Source: Chitinophaga niastensis
Lineage (GTDB): Bacteria; Bacteroidota; Bacteroidia; Chitinophagales; Chitinophagaceae
Length of the DNA stretch: 64,000 nucleotides
Direction of reading: 5' to 3'
Assembly (NCBI RefSeq): GCF_003014755.1
Contig: NZ_PYAW01000001.1
Location: 1,488,001 to 1,552,000 of the forward strand
Below, in pieces: positions 8,805 to 18,589 of this stretch. A program made the position numbers and the translations under genes. Below the pieces are notes generated by a model. That model saw only the letters and a program-made list of their open reading frames with translations. It did not search any database and was not told the origin of the DNA. The stretch's first letter is position 1, and each line of letters opens with the position of its first letter.

Positions 8805-10142
8805 ATGAAAAGAAGAGATTTTCTAAAAACCGGTTCTATGGCTGGTTTGGGGGCAGGATTAACCATTCTCAATTTCCCGGTTTTCGGAAAAAATGCACCT
8901 AGTAATAAATTGGTGCTGGGAGTAATGGGTGTAAACTCCCGTGGTAACTGGCTGGCGCAATGCGCGGCTAAACTGCCGGGAGCTGAAATAGGCTACGTTT
9001 GTGATGTGGAAGACGGTGCGATTGCCAAAGGGCTGAAAGCCATTGGCAGCGCCCAGGAGCGCAAACCTACTGTTATCAAAGACATCCGCAAATTACTGGA
9101 ACGTAAAGATTTTGATGCACTGTTTGTAGCCACACCGGATCACTGGCATGCACCGGCAGCCATTATGGCTACTGCGGCGGGTAAACATGTATATGTGGAA
9201 AAACCTTGTGCACACAATCCACATGAAGGAGAACTATTACTGGCTGCTGCCAAAAAATACGACCGGCATGTTCAAATGGGTAACCAGCGCCGTTCCTGGC
9301 CTAACCTGCAACAGGCAGTAAAGGAAGTAAAAGAAGAGCATATAATCGGTAAAGTGTACTATGGAAGAGGGTGGTATGTAAATGACCGTCAACCTATAGG
9401 CATCGGTAAAAAGATTCCAGTACCGGATACACTGGACTGGAACTTATGGCAGGGCCCTGCACCACGCCGCGATTACCTGGATAACATTGTACACTACAAC
9501 TGGCATTGGCGCTGGAACTGGGGTACTTCTGAAACCTGTAACAACGCTACACATGAACTGGATTGTTTACGTTGGTTTATGGATGTGGAATTTCCTACCA
9601 AAGTTACTTCCGCAGGCGGCCGCTATGCTTATCCTAAAGACGATTGGGAAACCCCGGATACACAAACCCTCAATTTTGAATTTGAAGGTGGCAAAGCCAT
9701 TGCCTGGGAAGGCCGCAGCTGCAGCCCTTTTAACCTGGAAGGCAGTGGCCGCGGATTTGCCCTCTTCGGCGAAAATGGTAGTCTCTATAACTCTGGTGGT
9801 GACAGCTACAAAATCCTCGACCTGAAAGGCAAAGTAATCAAAGACGTGAAACAAGCCGCCAACCCTAATCAGAGTGTAACCAACACCGTTAGTCCTGCCG
9901 GCGAATTTTACGACGCTATCCATATCAATAACTTCCTGGAAAGCATCCGTGGCAACGCTACCCTCAATTCTGAAATCAATATCGGTTATCGTAGCACGTT
10001 GTTATGCCTGTTAGGTAACATCTCGCAACGTACCGGCCGCATTTTGCATACAGACCCCAGTAACGGACATATCCTGAATGATAAAGAAGCTATGAAAATG
10101 TGGGAAAGGGAATATGAAAAAGGCTGGGAGCCCAAAGTGTAA
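8805..10142 (+). CDS. Exported Gfo/Idh/MocA-family oxidoreductase
   Basis: A 445-residue NAD(P)-dependent sugar or inositol dehydrogenase family member. It begins with a twin-arginine signal (MKRRDFLKTGSMAGLGAG), so it is probably exported folded by the Tat system. The nucleotide fold begins at about 35 (LVLGVMGVNSRG), with the family motifs ATPDHWHAPAA and VEKPCAHN, where the Lys of EKP is the usual catalytic and binding residue. The C-terminal substrate domain contains HYNWHWRWNWGTSETCNNATHE-like segments, typical of Bacteroidota members that act on carbohydrate. A LacI-type operator candidate lies 44 nt upstream and a strong terminator follows at 10169. It stands alone as a transcription unit. 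Confidence 0.9.
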   Translation: MKRRDFLKTGSMAGLGAGLTILNFPVFGKNAPSNKLVLGVMGVNSRGNWLAQCAAKLPGAEIGYVCDVEDGAIAKGLKAIGSAQERKPTVIKDIRKLLERKDFDALFVATPDHWHAPAAIMATAAGKHVYVEKPCAHNPHEGELLLAAAKKYDRHVQMGNQRRSWPNLQQAVKEVKEEHIIGKVYYGRGWYVNDRQPIGIGKKIPVPDTLDWNLWQGPAPRRDYLDNIVHYNWHWRWNWGTSETCNNATHELDCLRWFMDVEFPTKVTSAGGRYAYPKDDWETPDTQTLNFEFEGGKAIAWEGRSCSPFNLEGSGRGFALFGENGSLYNSGGDSYKILDLKGKVIKDVKQAANPNQSVTNTVSPAGEFYDAIHINNFLESIRGNATLNSEINIGYRSTLLCLLGNISQRTGRILHTDPSNGHILNDKEAMKMWEREYEKGWEPKV

Positions 10143-10168
10143 ACACTATCACCCGTTTATTATAAGCA

Positions 10169-10195
10169 GCTCCCGCGCAAGCGGGGGCATTTTTA
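10169..10195 (+). terminator. Intrinsic terminator after the Gfo/Idh gene
   Basis: 8-bp GC-rich stem GCTCCCGC/GCGGGGGC (one T-G pair), GCAA tetraloop, then ATTTTT. Confidence 0.8.
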
Positions 10196-10369
10196 TGTCA
10201 GCCAATTTTCTTTTTTTGCGTGAATTCCCTTCTTTTAAAATATATGCTATCACATAATTATTATAATCTCTTTCTGGTAGCCGCTCTATGCCTTATTTCA
10301 GTAGCTTTATAGACTAGCAATAAATATAATAACTTGTTATCTCCCATAACTTTTAGTTATCGCCATTAT

Positions 10370-10400
10370 TTGTCTGCGGAATGAGGTTCCCCTAAATTTG
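10370..10400 (+). promoter_or_regulatory. Bacteroidota-type promoter for the TauE/SafE gene
   Basis: TTG at 10370-10372 and TAAATTTG at 10393-10400 are separated by 20 nt and match the TTG/TAnnTTTG consensus of the primary Bacteroidota sigma factor. The gene starts at 10471. The rest of the 328-nt gap (10143-10470) holds only the terminator and AT-rich sequence. Confidence 0.6.
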
Positions 10401-10470
10401 AATAACCTGTAATTTTTTATAACCAACCACACCAACCACGAAGTTTGTGCATTCCCGGAGGGATAATTGA

Positions 10471-11256
10471 ATGGATTTTTTACAACAATCTAACTATCTG
10501 TCAGTATTGCTGATAGGTTTAGTCGTAGGCTATTTATCAGGATTACTTGGCAAAGGTGGCAGCGCTATCAGCACACCTGCATTGCAGATATTTGCCGGCG
10601 TTAATCCTTTTTTTGCACTGGCATCGCCATTACCGGCGTCTATTACCAGTACGTTGTCTGCTACGGCAGTATACAGCAAGGAAAAATTATTTAACAAACG
10701 CGTCATCCTCCTGGGGGCGGCTTTTGGCGTACCCGCTACAGTGGTGGGTTCCTGGCTCAGTAGTTATTTGCCGGGTAAATCGCTTATGATCATGACTGCG
10801 CTGTTTATTGTATCTATTGGCTTATCGCTGCTATATTCTTTCATGCGTCGCAAAGAAGCGGTTGGAGAGGTATTGGTAGACAGTCAGCAGGTGCCTGCCA
10901 ACAAACTCATGATGGCGGCCTTGTTCATTGGTTTCTTATCCGGATTGCTGGCTAATGCAGGGGGGATCTTATTCAGTTCCTTTTTTATCAAACGTTTAAA
11001 GATGCCTATCAAACAGGCGCTGGCTTGTGCAGTGGTGTTATCGGCTATTTTATCGGTGCCGGGTGCATTAACACATTGGTGGTTGGGGCATATAGACTGG
11101 AACATCGCGCTGCTGCTATCACTCACGGCATTCCCGGCTTCTTACCTCGGTGCTAAAACGGCGGTGAAAATGAAAACACCTACCCTCGAAAAATTATTTG
11201 CACTTACCCTTATCGTATTTGGGGTATACGATATCTTCTTTACTATCTGGAAATAG
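10471..11256 (+). CDS. TauE/SafE (DUF81) family permease
   Basis: A 261-residue polytopic membrane protein with about eight helices in two homologous halves, each opening with a glycine-rich family motif: GLVVGYLSGLLGKGGSAISTP near residue 16 and GFLSGLLANAGGILFSSF near residue 154. Family members export or import sulfite, sulfonates or other small anions, and the substrate cannot be read from sequence. It has its own promoter and converges with the YjbR-like gene, whose stop lies 1 nt away. A second member of the family is at 57379. Confidence 0.85.
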   Translation: MDFLQQSNYLSVLLIGLVVGYLSGLLGKGGSAISTPALQIFAGVNPFFALASPLPASITSTLSATAVYSKEKLFNKRVILLGAAFGVPATVVGSWLSSYLPGKSLMIMTALFIVSIGLSLLYSFMRRKEAVGEVLVDSQQVPANKLMMAALFIGFLSGLLANAGGILFSSFFIKRLKMPIKQALACAVVLSAILSVPGALTHWWLGHIDWNIALLLSLTAFPASYLGAKTAVKMKTPTLEKLFALTLIVFGVYDIFFTIWK

Positions 11257-11257
11257 A

Positions 11258-11614
11258 TCAGGCATGCGCTTTCATCTTATGGATAGCTTCCTGCTCAAAT
11301 GGGGGCAGGCTGCTAACTATAATTTCATAAGCATTATGCAGGAATGTTTCCAGTTCCGGCTCAGGGAGCATGTCTTCCTGTTTTACCTGTACCCAATGAT
11401 ACCGCGCCAGATGAGGTGCAGGTACAATTCCGGGCCTTGATATCAATTGATGAAACTGTGCCGGACTGCACTTAAATGATATCCTGTGAGGAGGCTCCAT
11501 AGATATCATGCAGAATAATTTCTCGCCTACAAAAAAGCGCATTTCATTGTCCCACTTTTTTTCAGTGCTGACAGCCGGAAGTGACCGGCATAAATCAAGG
11601 GTGTGATCAAACAT
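11258..11614 (-). CDS. MmcQ/YjbR-family protein
   Basis: A 118-residue protein of the MmcQ/YjbR family: LCRSLPAVSTEKKWDNEMRFFVGEKLFCMI, then SFKC, PAPHLARYHWVQV and a C-terminal helix SYEIIVSSLPP-like. This is the normal length. The fold is CyaY-like and is linked to double-stranded DNA binding in some members, but no firm function is known. It is convergent with the TauE/SafE gene with only 1 nt between stops. Confidence 0.85.
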   Translation of the reverse strand: MFDHTLDLCRSLPAVSTEKKWDNEMRFFVGEKLFCMISMEPPHRISFKCSPAQFHQLISRPGIVPAPHLARYHWVQVKQEDMLPEPELETFLHNAYEIIVSSLPPFEQEAIHKMKAHA

Positions 11615-11816
11615 AGCAGCAGGTTTTAAAGAATAATATATACTTACCGTTTTTTTAGAACGATTTACCTCAATAGCTTACAAGCATATGCTAACATATT
11701 AATATATGCTACATATGTGGTTAACGCAATGTTTGCTGTAAATAGTGAATGAAACTGCTGTATAAAAGTAGGAAATAAAACGCAAAAGCGAATGTTAAAA
11801 AGAAGCAGCAAAAATT

Positions 11817-11918
11817 GTCTTTCTCCCGATTAGGCTGATTATACTGATTATCCTGATTTTTTATTAATGGAAATTTAATCAGCATAATCAGTATAATCAG
11901 CCTAATCCGGAGAAAGAC
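11817..11918. repeat. 42-bp imperfect inverted repeat
   Basis: Arms 11817-11858 and 11877-11918 pair with two mismatches. Key words are GTCTTTCTCC, GATTAGGCTGATTATACTGATTAT. It lies about 20 nt downstream of the leftward DUF885 gene and belongs to the family seen at 32764, 34979 and 58621. The rest of the 11615-11940 gap is AT-rich without a recognisable gene. Confidence 0.8.
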
Positions 11919-11940
11919 AGATTTATAGCAGCAGCGCTGC

Positions 11941-13719
11941 TTATTTAGCCCAGCGGGCCATTTTTTGTTCTAAAACAGAAAGTGGTACACAACCATCCTT
12001 CAGCAACTCATCATGGAAAGAAGACAAACTAAACTTGCTGCCTTGCTCCTTGCTGTATTTATTCCGCAGTTCACGGATCTTCAGCTCACCTATTTTATAA
12101 GAAAGAGCCTGTGCCGGAATGGCCATGTAGCGCTCAATTTCAGCGGTTGCTTCCTGTTCGGATAACGGCTCGTTGTCCATCATATATTTGATGGCTTGTT
12201 CGCGGGTCCAGCCTTTGGTATGTAAACTTACGTCTACGACTAAACGAATGGCGCGGTGCATTTCATCTGTCAGGCGACCAAAGTACATATATGGGTCGGT
12301 ATACAGGCCCAGTTCTTTACCTAAACTTTCGCAGTACAGTGCATAACCTTCGCCATAGGCGCCAATCCAGGAGAAGCGGCGGAACTTAGGCAGGGAGTCA
12401 TTTTCCTGTTGCAGTGATATCTGGAAATGATGACCCGGAATGGCTTCGTGCAGGAACAAGCATTCCATACCGGTATAACTAAAGGTGGTGGCATCCAGGA
12501 TAGGAACGTAGAATACGCCCGGACGGGTACCATCGGCGCTACCTTGCTGATATTCTGCAGAAGCAGAGGCAGCACGATAGGCTTCCGTTTGTCTGATCTC
12601 GAATTTTGTTTTAGGGAGATGACCATACATTTTTTTAACACCTGGCATGATCTTGTTTTCGATCGCTTTGAACGAATCCAGGATAGCAGCAGGGGTTTTA
12701 AAAATCCGCAGCTTTTTATCTGTACGAATAGACGCAAAGAAGGCCGGCAGATCACCTTTGAAGCCGGTGCTGTTTTTAACGGTTTCCATTTCTCCGCGTA
12801 TCCTGGCAACTTCTTTTTCTCCCAGCGCAAAAATTTCTTCCGGCGATTTGGAGGTGGTTGTCCAGAATCTTATGAGATAGGTATAATATGCCTTGCCATC
12901 CGGAATACTGCCAATACCGCTGCTGGTACGTGCTTTGGGCAGGTATTCATTTTGTAGGAACTGTTGCAGTTTAGCAAAGGATGGAAGGATATAATTTTCA
13001 ATAGCAGCTGTGTAATCCTTTGTCAGCTTAGCTTTTGTGGCAGCATCGAGTGAGTCGGGGATTGTTTTCAGTGGTGCATAAAAAACGTTACCTGTATCTT
13101 TCTTAGCCAGATCCCTCATTTGCGGAATCACCTTTACCACCAGTGTTTGGGGTAATACATAGCCGGTAGCCATTCCTACCCGCATGTTGGCAATAGCGGT
13201 ATCTGCCCATATGGCAAAGCGTTCCATACGATGCATGAAGTTTTCATAATCCTTCAATGTCTTAAATGGCTGGGCGCTGGCACCAGAGCCTAATTGGGCC
13301 ATTGTAATGGGCAAACAGCCAAACTGCTGCACCGGCATTAATTGATCATGAAAGGTGAGTGCTTCCCGGCTCATATCAAATTCCCGCTGCAGCATGTCGT
13401 AAGTAATACGGTCATTGCTCGACAGCGCCGATGTATCAATGCCTTTAATGGCTTGCTGGTAGCTGGCGTAGAAGGAATCTGCTTTTGCGCGGTAACCAGC
13501 ACTGATATCAATGGGCAACTGATCATTGTATTGATTTTCGCCATTGAAGGTGGCCTGGATAGGGTTGAGGGCCATGCTCTCATTATAATAGCGGTCGGCA
13601 AGGTGATGCAGGGAATCCTGCATGGCCTGCGGACTGCTATGACTGCTTTTTTGCTGACAAGCGCCAAGCAGCAGGGTTCCCAATAGGAACAGGTAGCCTT
13701 TTTGTTGTAGTTTATGCAT
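11941..13719 (-). CDS. DUF885 family lipoprotein, putative metallopeptidase
   Basis: A 592-residue protein with a lipoprotein signal (LLGTLLLGAC, Cys21). The family's zinc-peptidase-like signature HEAIPGHHFQ lies at about residue 430, with a downstream GEGYALYCESLG segment containing a further Glu. DUF885 members are annotated as putative M-like metallopeptidases anchored at the periplasmic or outer membrane, and substrates are not established. Length fits the family. An inverted repeat lies at each end of the gene (11817-11918 and 13739-13807). The leftward DUF1080 gene lies upstream but its own terminator separates the two. Confidence 0.85.
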   Translation of the reverse strand: MHKLQQKGYLFLLGTLLLGACQQKSSHSSPQAMQDSLHHLADRYYNESMALNPIQATFNGENQYNDQLPIDISAGYRAKADSFYASYQQAIKGIDTSALSSNDRITYDMLQREFDMSREALTFHDQLMPVQQFGCLPITMAQLGSGASAQPFKTLKDYENFMHRMERFAIWADTAIANMRVGMATGYVLPQTLVVKVIPQMRDLAKKDTGNVFYAPLKTIPDSLDAATKAKLTKDYTAAIENYILPSFAKLQQFLQNEYLPKARTSSGIGSIPDGKAYYTYLIRFWTTTSKSPEEIFALGEKEVARIRGEMETVKNSTGFKGDLPAFFASIRTDKKLRIFKTPAAILDSFKAIENKIMPGVKKMYGHLPKTKFEIRQTEAYRAASASAEYQQGSADGTRPGVFYVPILDATTFSYTGMECLFLHEAIPGHHFQISLQQENDSLPKFRRFSWIGAYGEGYALYCESLGKELGLYTDPYMYFGRLTDEMHRAIRLVVDVSLHTKGWTREQAIKYMMDNEPLSEQEATAEIERYMAIPAQALSYKIGELKIRELRNKYSKEQGSKFSLSSFHDELLKDGCVPLSVLEQKMARWAK

Positions 13720-13738
13720 ATGAATAGTTTAGAATGAC

Positions 13739-13807
13739 GAATTACGAATTGCGAATTACGTATATAAGCGAAGATCGCTTCGATACGTAATTCGCAATTC
13801 GTAATTC
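13739..13807. repeat. 25-bp perfect inverted repeat upstream of the DUF885 gene
   Basis: Arms 13739-13763 and 13783-13807 are perfect reverse complements made of the word GAATTACGAATTGCGAATTACG. A smaller AGCGA/TCGCT hairpin sits in the loop. It lies directly in front of the DUF885 start, so it should be in that gene's 5' leader or promoter. Confidence 0.8.
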
Positions 13808-13834
13808 GCAATTGAAATTACATCTCTCTAAATT

Positions 13835-13864
13835 AAAAAAGCATTCCGAAGAATCGGAATGCTT
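13835..13864 (-). terminator. Terminator of the tandem DUF1080 gene
   Basis: 11-bp perfect stem (13839-13849 with 13854-13864) and a 4-nt loop. On the minus strand the stem is followed by a run of T (plus-strand A run 13835-13840). Confidence 0.8.
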
Positions 13865-13903
13865 ATTTAGAACAGTGAACAATGAAAAAAAAGATAAATA
13901 ATA

Positions 13904-15271
13904 TTATTTCAAGATTTTTATGCGAATACTTTTGAAAGAAACCTCATTACCATGATCCTGTAAAAGGATGTGCCCTTCGGGCCACAAACCAAAATTCTTC
14001 CAGTTTTTATACTTGCTGATCGCCACCAGGTCTTTGAAGGCTTGGGAGCCCCGCTCATATTCCAGCACTTTAAATCCGTTTAACCAGTGCTCGACGTGGT
14101 TATTTGGATACACAATAATACGACCTTTGTTCCATTCTCCAATAGGATTGATGGCACGTTTTTCTTGTTTTCTTGTCATGAGATCGTAAAGACTCGCCAG
14201 CGTACGGTCTCCATCGCGGCCCAGCTTGGCATCCGGGTGTTTTTCATCATCCAGCACCTGGTATTCCAGCCCGATAGCAGATTTTCCACCGGTTTCGTAG
14301 GTTTCGCTCACAAAGTATTTTACACCACTATTCGCTCCTGGCGTGAGTTTGAACATAAATTCCACCTCAAAAGCGCCGTATTGCTGCGTAGTAACAATGT
14401 CGCCACCGCTGCCTTCTTCACCCCCATTGGAGGACTCAATCGTTAGTACCCCATCATGCATTTTCCAGCCTTTACCAGGGAAGGTTGTTTTGTATACTCC
14501 TCTCCACCCTTTAGACGTTTTACCATCCCACAGGAGCTGGTAGCCATTTTTCTTTTCCTGGCCGGAAATAGTGTTATCCACATTATTAACTACGTAGATA
14601 TTATCGTAAGGAGAATATTGGGATGCAGCCGGATTTTCCTGGATACGGATGTTTTTCCAGTAGATATTTTTGTTTTCATCTGCTGCAGTTTTGCCGATGC
14701 CATGTACCTGCAGTGCAATGAAACCCTTTGGCAATGAGGTATCAACCAGGTGGGCAGTAGGTACGCCATTTACCCAGGTACGCATTTCATTACCACGGCA
14801 TTCAATGCGGTATTTGTTCCAGCCATCCTTTTTAAAGGCGCTTTGTCCGGCAGGATTCAGTTCCATTGGGTATTGCCAGCCTCTCCGGCCTTCTTCATAT
14901 ATACCACCACTCCACTTTCTGTCAGACGGGTCAATTTCCATCTGGTAACCAAATACACGACCATTTTGATAATCAGGTCTGCTCTGGCTGCGGAATTGTA
15001 TCCCTGAGTTGAATTCTTTACCCAGTTTAAATTCCAGCTCCAGGATAAAGTCGCCATACTCTTTTTCTGTAGCCAGGAAAGAGTTCGGCGTATTCATAAC
15101 GGTCGTGCCTACAATTTCGCCGTTCTGCGCATCATAGTGAGCGGCTCCTCCCAGCTGCTTCCAGCCTTTCAGATCTTTACCATTAAAAAGTTGCTGCCAC
15201 TGGGCTTTCTGAGCAAACAGGCCGCTATACAAACATAGTAAGCTGCCACATAAAAGGATCGTTTTTTTCAT
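13904..15271 (-). CDS. Secreted protein with two DUF1080 domains
   Basis: A 455-residue exported protein (signal [21 protein letters not shown]) with two consecutive DUF1080 (3-keto-disaccharide hydrolase, LamG-like) domains. Domain 1 is about 28-215 ([30 protein letters not shown]). Domain 2 is about 240-455 ([34 protein letters not shown]). Members hydrolyse 3-keto glycosides or bind carbohydrate in the periplasm, and work with Gfo/Idh oxidoreductases that make the 3-keto sugar. One such oxidoreductase is present at 8805. A LacI-type operator candidate lies about 48 nt upstream, and susC diverges on the other side. Confidence 0.88.
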   Translation of the reverse strand: MKKTILLCGSLLCLYSGLFAQKAQWQQLFNGKDLKGWKQLGGAAHYDAQNGEIVGTTVMNTPNSFLATEKEYGDFILELEFKLGKEFNSGIQFRSQSRPDYQNGRVFGYQMEIDPSDRKWSGGIYEEGRRGWQYPMELNPAGQSAFKKDGWNKYRIECRGNEMRTWVNGVPTAHLVDTSLPKGFIALQVHGIGKTAADENKNIYWKNIRIQENPAASQYSPYDNIYVVNNVDNTISGQEKKNGYQLLWDGKTSKGWRGVYKTTFPGKGWKMHDGVLTIESSNGGEEGSGGDIVTTQQYGAFEVEFMFKLTPGANSGVKYFVSETYETGGKSAIGLEYQVLDDEKHPDAKLGRDGDRTLASLYDLMTRKQEKRAINPIGEWNKGRIIVYPNNHVEHWLNGFKVLEYERGSQAFKDLVAISKYKNWKNFGLWPEGHILLQDHGNEVSFKSIRIKILK

Positions 15272-15318
15272 AACTAAAACGGAATAAGGTGACCAAAGTA
15301 AACAATGAAAATGATTTT

Positions 15319-15332
15319 TACAACCGATTGCA
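15319..15332. promoter_or_regulatory. LacI-type operator candidate before the DUF1080 gene
   Basis: TACAACCGATTGCA, read on the minus strand TGCAATCGGTTGTA. It lies 48 nt upstream of the leftward ATG and shares its core with 8747-8760. Confidence 0.55.
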
Positions 15333-15419
15333 TAAGATTTGTAAGTATTTTTCTTTTTTATATAAATCCACCGTTTATTAAATGTATTATATACGCTTTT
15401 AGAAGATTAATTTATTTTC

Positions 15420-15457
15420 TGCAAACGATTGCAATAATTCAAAATTATCTTATTTTG
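15420..15457 (+). promoter_or_regulatory. susC promoter overlapped by LacI-type operator candidate
   Basis: The operator-like TGCAAACGATTGCA occupies 15420-15433. Its TTG (15429-15431) could serve as the -33 element for TTATTTTG at 15450-15457, one base off TAnnTTTG. A regulator bound here would block the promoter. The 276-nt divergent gap 15272-15547 thus carries one operator for each direction. Confidence 0.5.
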
Positions 15458-15547
15458 GCTGTGAATTAACTGATACAACCAAATTCCAATATCTAAAAAG
15501 CTATTTCCAATTAAGTAATTAATTCCGAAATCTGATTAAACAACGTT

Positions 15548-18547
15548 ATGAAAAAGATCTTTCCACGTCTTTGCTGTATAGCACTATGCCTGCTATTTCA
15601 TCAGCTATCGCAAGCCCAGAGTATTTCCGTAGAGGGAAATGTACTGGCAACGGACAAGACACCCCTCATGGGCGTGACTGTTTCCCTGAAAGGAAAAAAC
15701 ACCGGAACGCAAACAGATCAGAAAGGACATTACCGCTTACAAGTGAAAGATCCTGCCAATGCCATGCTGGTATTCACTTTTATTGGCTTTACCACACATG
15801 AAGAACCAATAAACGGGCGTAATGTCATTTCTATTGTGCTGGAAGAAGATCGTAAAAAACTGGATGAAATAGTAGTCGTGGGTTACGGTTCACAGAAGAA
15901 AAAAGATATAACAGGTTCCATCTCAACCGTAAGCACAAAGGCGATTCAGGATGTACCAGTAACCAACCCTCAACAGGCCCTGCAAGGCCGTGCACCTGGC
16001 GTGGAAGTAATCAATAACAGCAGTAAGCCTGGAGATGAGCCACAGGTGCGTATCCGCGGTAGTCGCTCCCTCTCTGCCGGCAACGACCCATTATATGTGG
16101 TAGATGGTATTCCTTACGCCGGAAGCCTCAGCGATATCGGTACAGGAGTAATACAATCGATGGATATTTTGAAAGATGCCTCTGCTACCGCCATTTATGG
16201 TTCCCGTGGTGCTAATGGTGTGGTACTGATTACTACACAACGGGGTAAGAACAGCAAACCGGTGGTGTCCTACAGTGGTTCATACGGTTATGTAAAGCAA
16301 CTGAGCGAAACAGATATGATGAATGCCTCCAGGTTTATTGACATGCGCCGGGAAGCCTACCGTACTATAGGTAAGTACGATGACGCCAATCCTGATGCAT
16401 CTGATGCAAAAATATTTAACGCCGTAGAGCTGGCGAATATTAAGAAAGGCACCAATGTAGACTGGCAAAAATTAATGATCTCTCCGGGTTATCAAACTAA
16501 TCATGCAGTGAGCGTATCTGGTGGTAACGAAAAAACCAAGTACACCGTTGGTATAGGATACTTTAAAGACCAGGGTGTACTGAAATTACAGAGTTATGAA
16601 CGCTATAACCTCAATGTGGGTATAGATCAACAAATAGGCAGTCGTGTTAGAGTAGGTGCGTCACTGTTAGGTTCTTACAGTTTACGTCAGGGTGAAACCT
16701 ATAACGGTATTGACAATGCGTTGAAAATGTTGCCTATTGCATCGCCATATGATTCTGCCGGCAAGCTCATTACCTATCCTACGGGAGATAGTCAGCAACC
16801 CAATCCGCTGCTCGATTATACCAATAATAACAGGGTCGAAAAAATGAGCCGCTTCCGCATCTTCACCAGCTTATACGGTGAAGTAGAAATAATAGATGGT
16901 TTAAAATACAGACTGAATGTGGGTCCTGATATTCAGACTTATAACTATGGCCTTTTTCAGGGTAAAAATAATACCAACCTGCTGATAGGTGGTGGAGATG
17001 CAACTGCCACCAAGGGGTATGCAACTACAATGGCTTATACCATAGAAAATGTGTTGACTTATAACAAGGCTATCAAAAAAAATAATTTCGGTTTTACCGG
17101 TTTATATAGTGTACAACGCCAGAATGCGGATATTACTTCTACCAATGTAAGAGGTATCCCTGTTGAAACACAGCAGTATTATAACCTGGGACAGGCACTG
17201 AGTGTAACGGGCGCCAACAGTAGCCTGAGCAGCTGGACTATCTTATCTTATATGGGCCGTTTAAACTATGGTTATGATAACCGCTATCTCTTAACACTCA
17301 CACTCCGTGCAGATGGATCATCCCGTTTTGCACCAGGCAAGCAGTGGGGATATTTCCCTTCTGTAGCGGCAGCATGGAACATCATCAACGAAAAATTCCT
17401 GAAAGGACAAAACATACTGGATAACTTAAAACTGCGGGCGAGCTACGGACGTATAGGCAACACCGGTATTAACCCTTATGCAACACAAGGACAACTTGGA
17501 AGGATTCCTTATTCATTTGCCGGAAAAGGAGCGCTTGGTTTCGTACCTACCGAACTGCGTAATCCAAACCTTACCTGGGAAACTACTACCTCTGCAGATA
17601 TAGGAGTTGATTTTGGATTTTTTAATGGTCGTATTACGGGTGTAGTGGAATGGTACAACCAGCGGACAACAGATCTGTTGATGCCACATCTGCTGCCTTT
17701 CAGCAATGGTTTTAACAGTGTGCTGGAAAATGTGGGAACATCTCAAAACAGAGGTATTGAAATTGGTTTATCCGGTACCGTAATAGATAATCCCAAAGGC
17801 TTTAGCTGGAAAATGGATGTAAACTATTTCCGCAACCGCTCAAAGATCCTGGCCATTGGTGGCGGCAGAACAGCAGATGTTGGTAACGCCTGGTTTGTAG
17901 GCCACCCTACTTATGTGTACTACGATTATAAAAAGATTGGTATCTGGCAAACCAAAGATGCACAGGAAGCAGCACTGTATAATGTGAAACCGGGAGAGAT
18001 CAGGCTGGAAGATGTGAATAGCGATAAAAAGATTGATGCAAGCGACAGGCAAATTTTAGGCTCTCCTGAACCTAAATGGTCCGGTGGAACCACGCAACGT
18101 TTTTCCTATAAAGGATTTGAACTGTCAATAGTAGCTTTTGCCCGCATAGGTAGCATGATAAAAAGTGATTTCTATCAAAACTATAATACACTTTTTGGTC
18201 GTTATAATAATCTCAATATTGATTATTTCACGCCTAATAATCCTTCCAATGATTTCCCAAGACCCAATGCCAACCAGGAAAGACCCAGCAACTATCAGTC
18301 GCTCAGCTATTTTGATGGCTCCTTCTTCAAGATCAGAAATATCACACTGTCTTATTCCCTGCCGGATGCAATGGTAAAACGGATGCAGATGCAGGAACTT
18401 CGTTTTAATGTAGGTGTAAAACAACCGATGATCATAGCACCCTACCGCCAGAAATGGAAAGGCGTTGATCCGGAAGATGTGAACGTGATCGGCGTGGATG
18501 CACCAGCTACCTGGATGCTGCAGATTGGCGTTAATGCGAAGTTTTAG
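15548..18547 (+). CDS. SusC/RagA-family TonB-linked outer membrane receptor
   Basis: A 999-residue SusC-type transporter. Order: signal peptide (1-24), CarboxypepD_reg-like domain (about 25-105), the family motif LDEIVVVGYGSQKKKDITGS (about 105-124), plug domain with PLYVVDGIPY and a SATAIYGSRGANGVVLITT segment, then a 22-strand barrel region to a final aromatic residue (NAKF). It imports an oligosaccharide across the outer membrane using TonB energy together with the adjacent SusD. No N-terminal STN domain is present, so anti-sigma signalling is unlikely, and control is more plausibly through the LacI-type site upstream. The glycan is not determinable. No glycoside hydrolase follows in the same operon. 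Confidence 0.93.
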   Translation: MKKIFPRLCCIALCLLFHQLSQAQSISVEGNVLATDKTPLMGVTVSLKGKNTGTQTDQKGHYRLQVKDPANAMLVFTFIGFTTHEEPINGRNVISIVLEEDRKKLDEIVVVGYGSQKKKDITGSISTVSTKAIQDVPVTNPQQALQGRAPGVEVINNSSKPGDEPQVRIRGSRSLSAGNDPLYVVDGIPYAGSLSDIGTGVIQSMDILKDASATAIYGSRGANGVVLITTQRGKNSKPVVSYSGSYGYVKQLSETDMMNASRFIDMRREAYRTIGKYDDANPDASDAKIFNAVELANIKKGTNVDWQKLMISPGYQTNHAVSVSGGNEKTKYTVGIGYFKDQGVLKLQSYERYNLNVGIDQQIGSRVRVGASLLGSYSLRQGETYNGIDNALKMLPIASPYDSAGKLITYPTGDSQQPNPLLDYTNNNRVEKMSRFRIFTSLYGEVEIIDGLKYRLNVGPDIQTYNYGLFQGKNNTNLLIGGGDATATKGYATTMAYTIENVLTYNKAIKKNNFGFTGLYSVQRQNADITSTNVRGIPVETQQYYNLGQALSVTGANSSLSSWTILSYMGRLNYGYDNRYLLTLTLRADGSSRFAPGKQWGYFPSVAAAWNIINEKFLKGQNILDNLKLRASYGRIGNTGINPYATQGQLGRIPYSFAGKGALGFVPTELRNPNLTWETTTSADIGVDFGFFNGRITGVVEWYNQRTTDLLMPHLLPFSNGFNSVLENVGTSQNRGIEIGLSGTVIDNPKGFSWKMDVNYFRNRSKILAIGGGRTADVGNAWFVGHPTYVYYDYKKIGIWQTKDAQEAALYNVKPGEIRLEDVNSDKKIDASDRQILGSPEPKWSGGTTQRFSYKGFELSIVAFARIGSMIKSDFYQNYNTLFGRYNNLNIDYFTPNNPSNDFPRPNANQERPSNYQSLSYFDGSFFKIRNITLSYSLPDAMVKRMQMQELRFNVGVKQPMIIAPYRQKWKGVDPEDVNVIGVDAPATWMLQIGVNAKF

Positions 18548-18589
18548 TAATCAATGTGATCTGATTTAAAATCTTTAAAAGTAAACGTT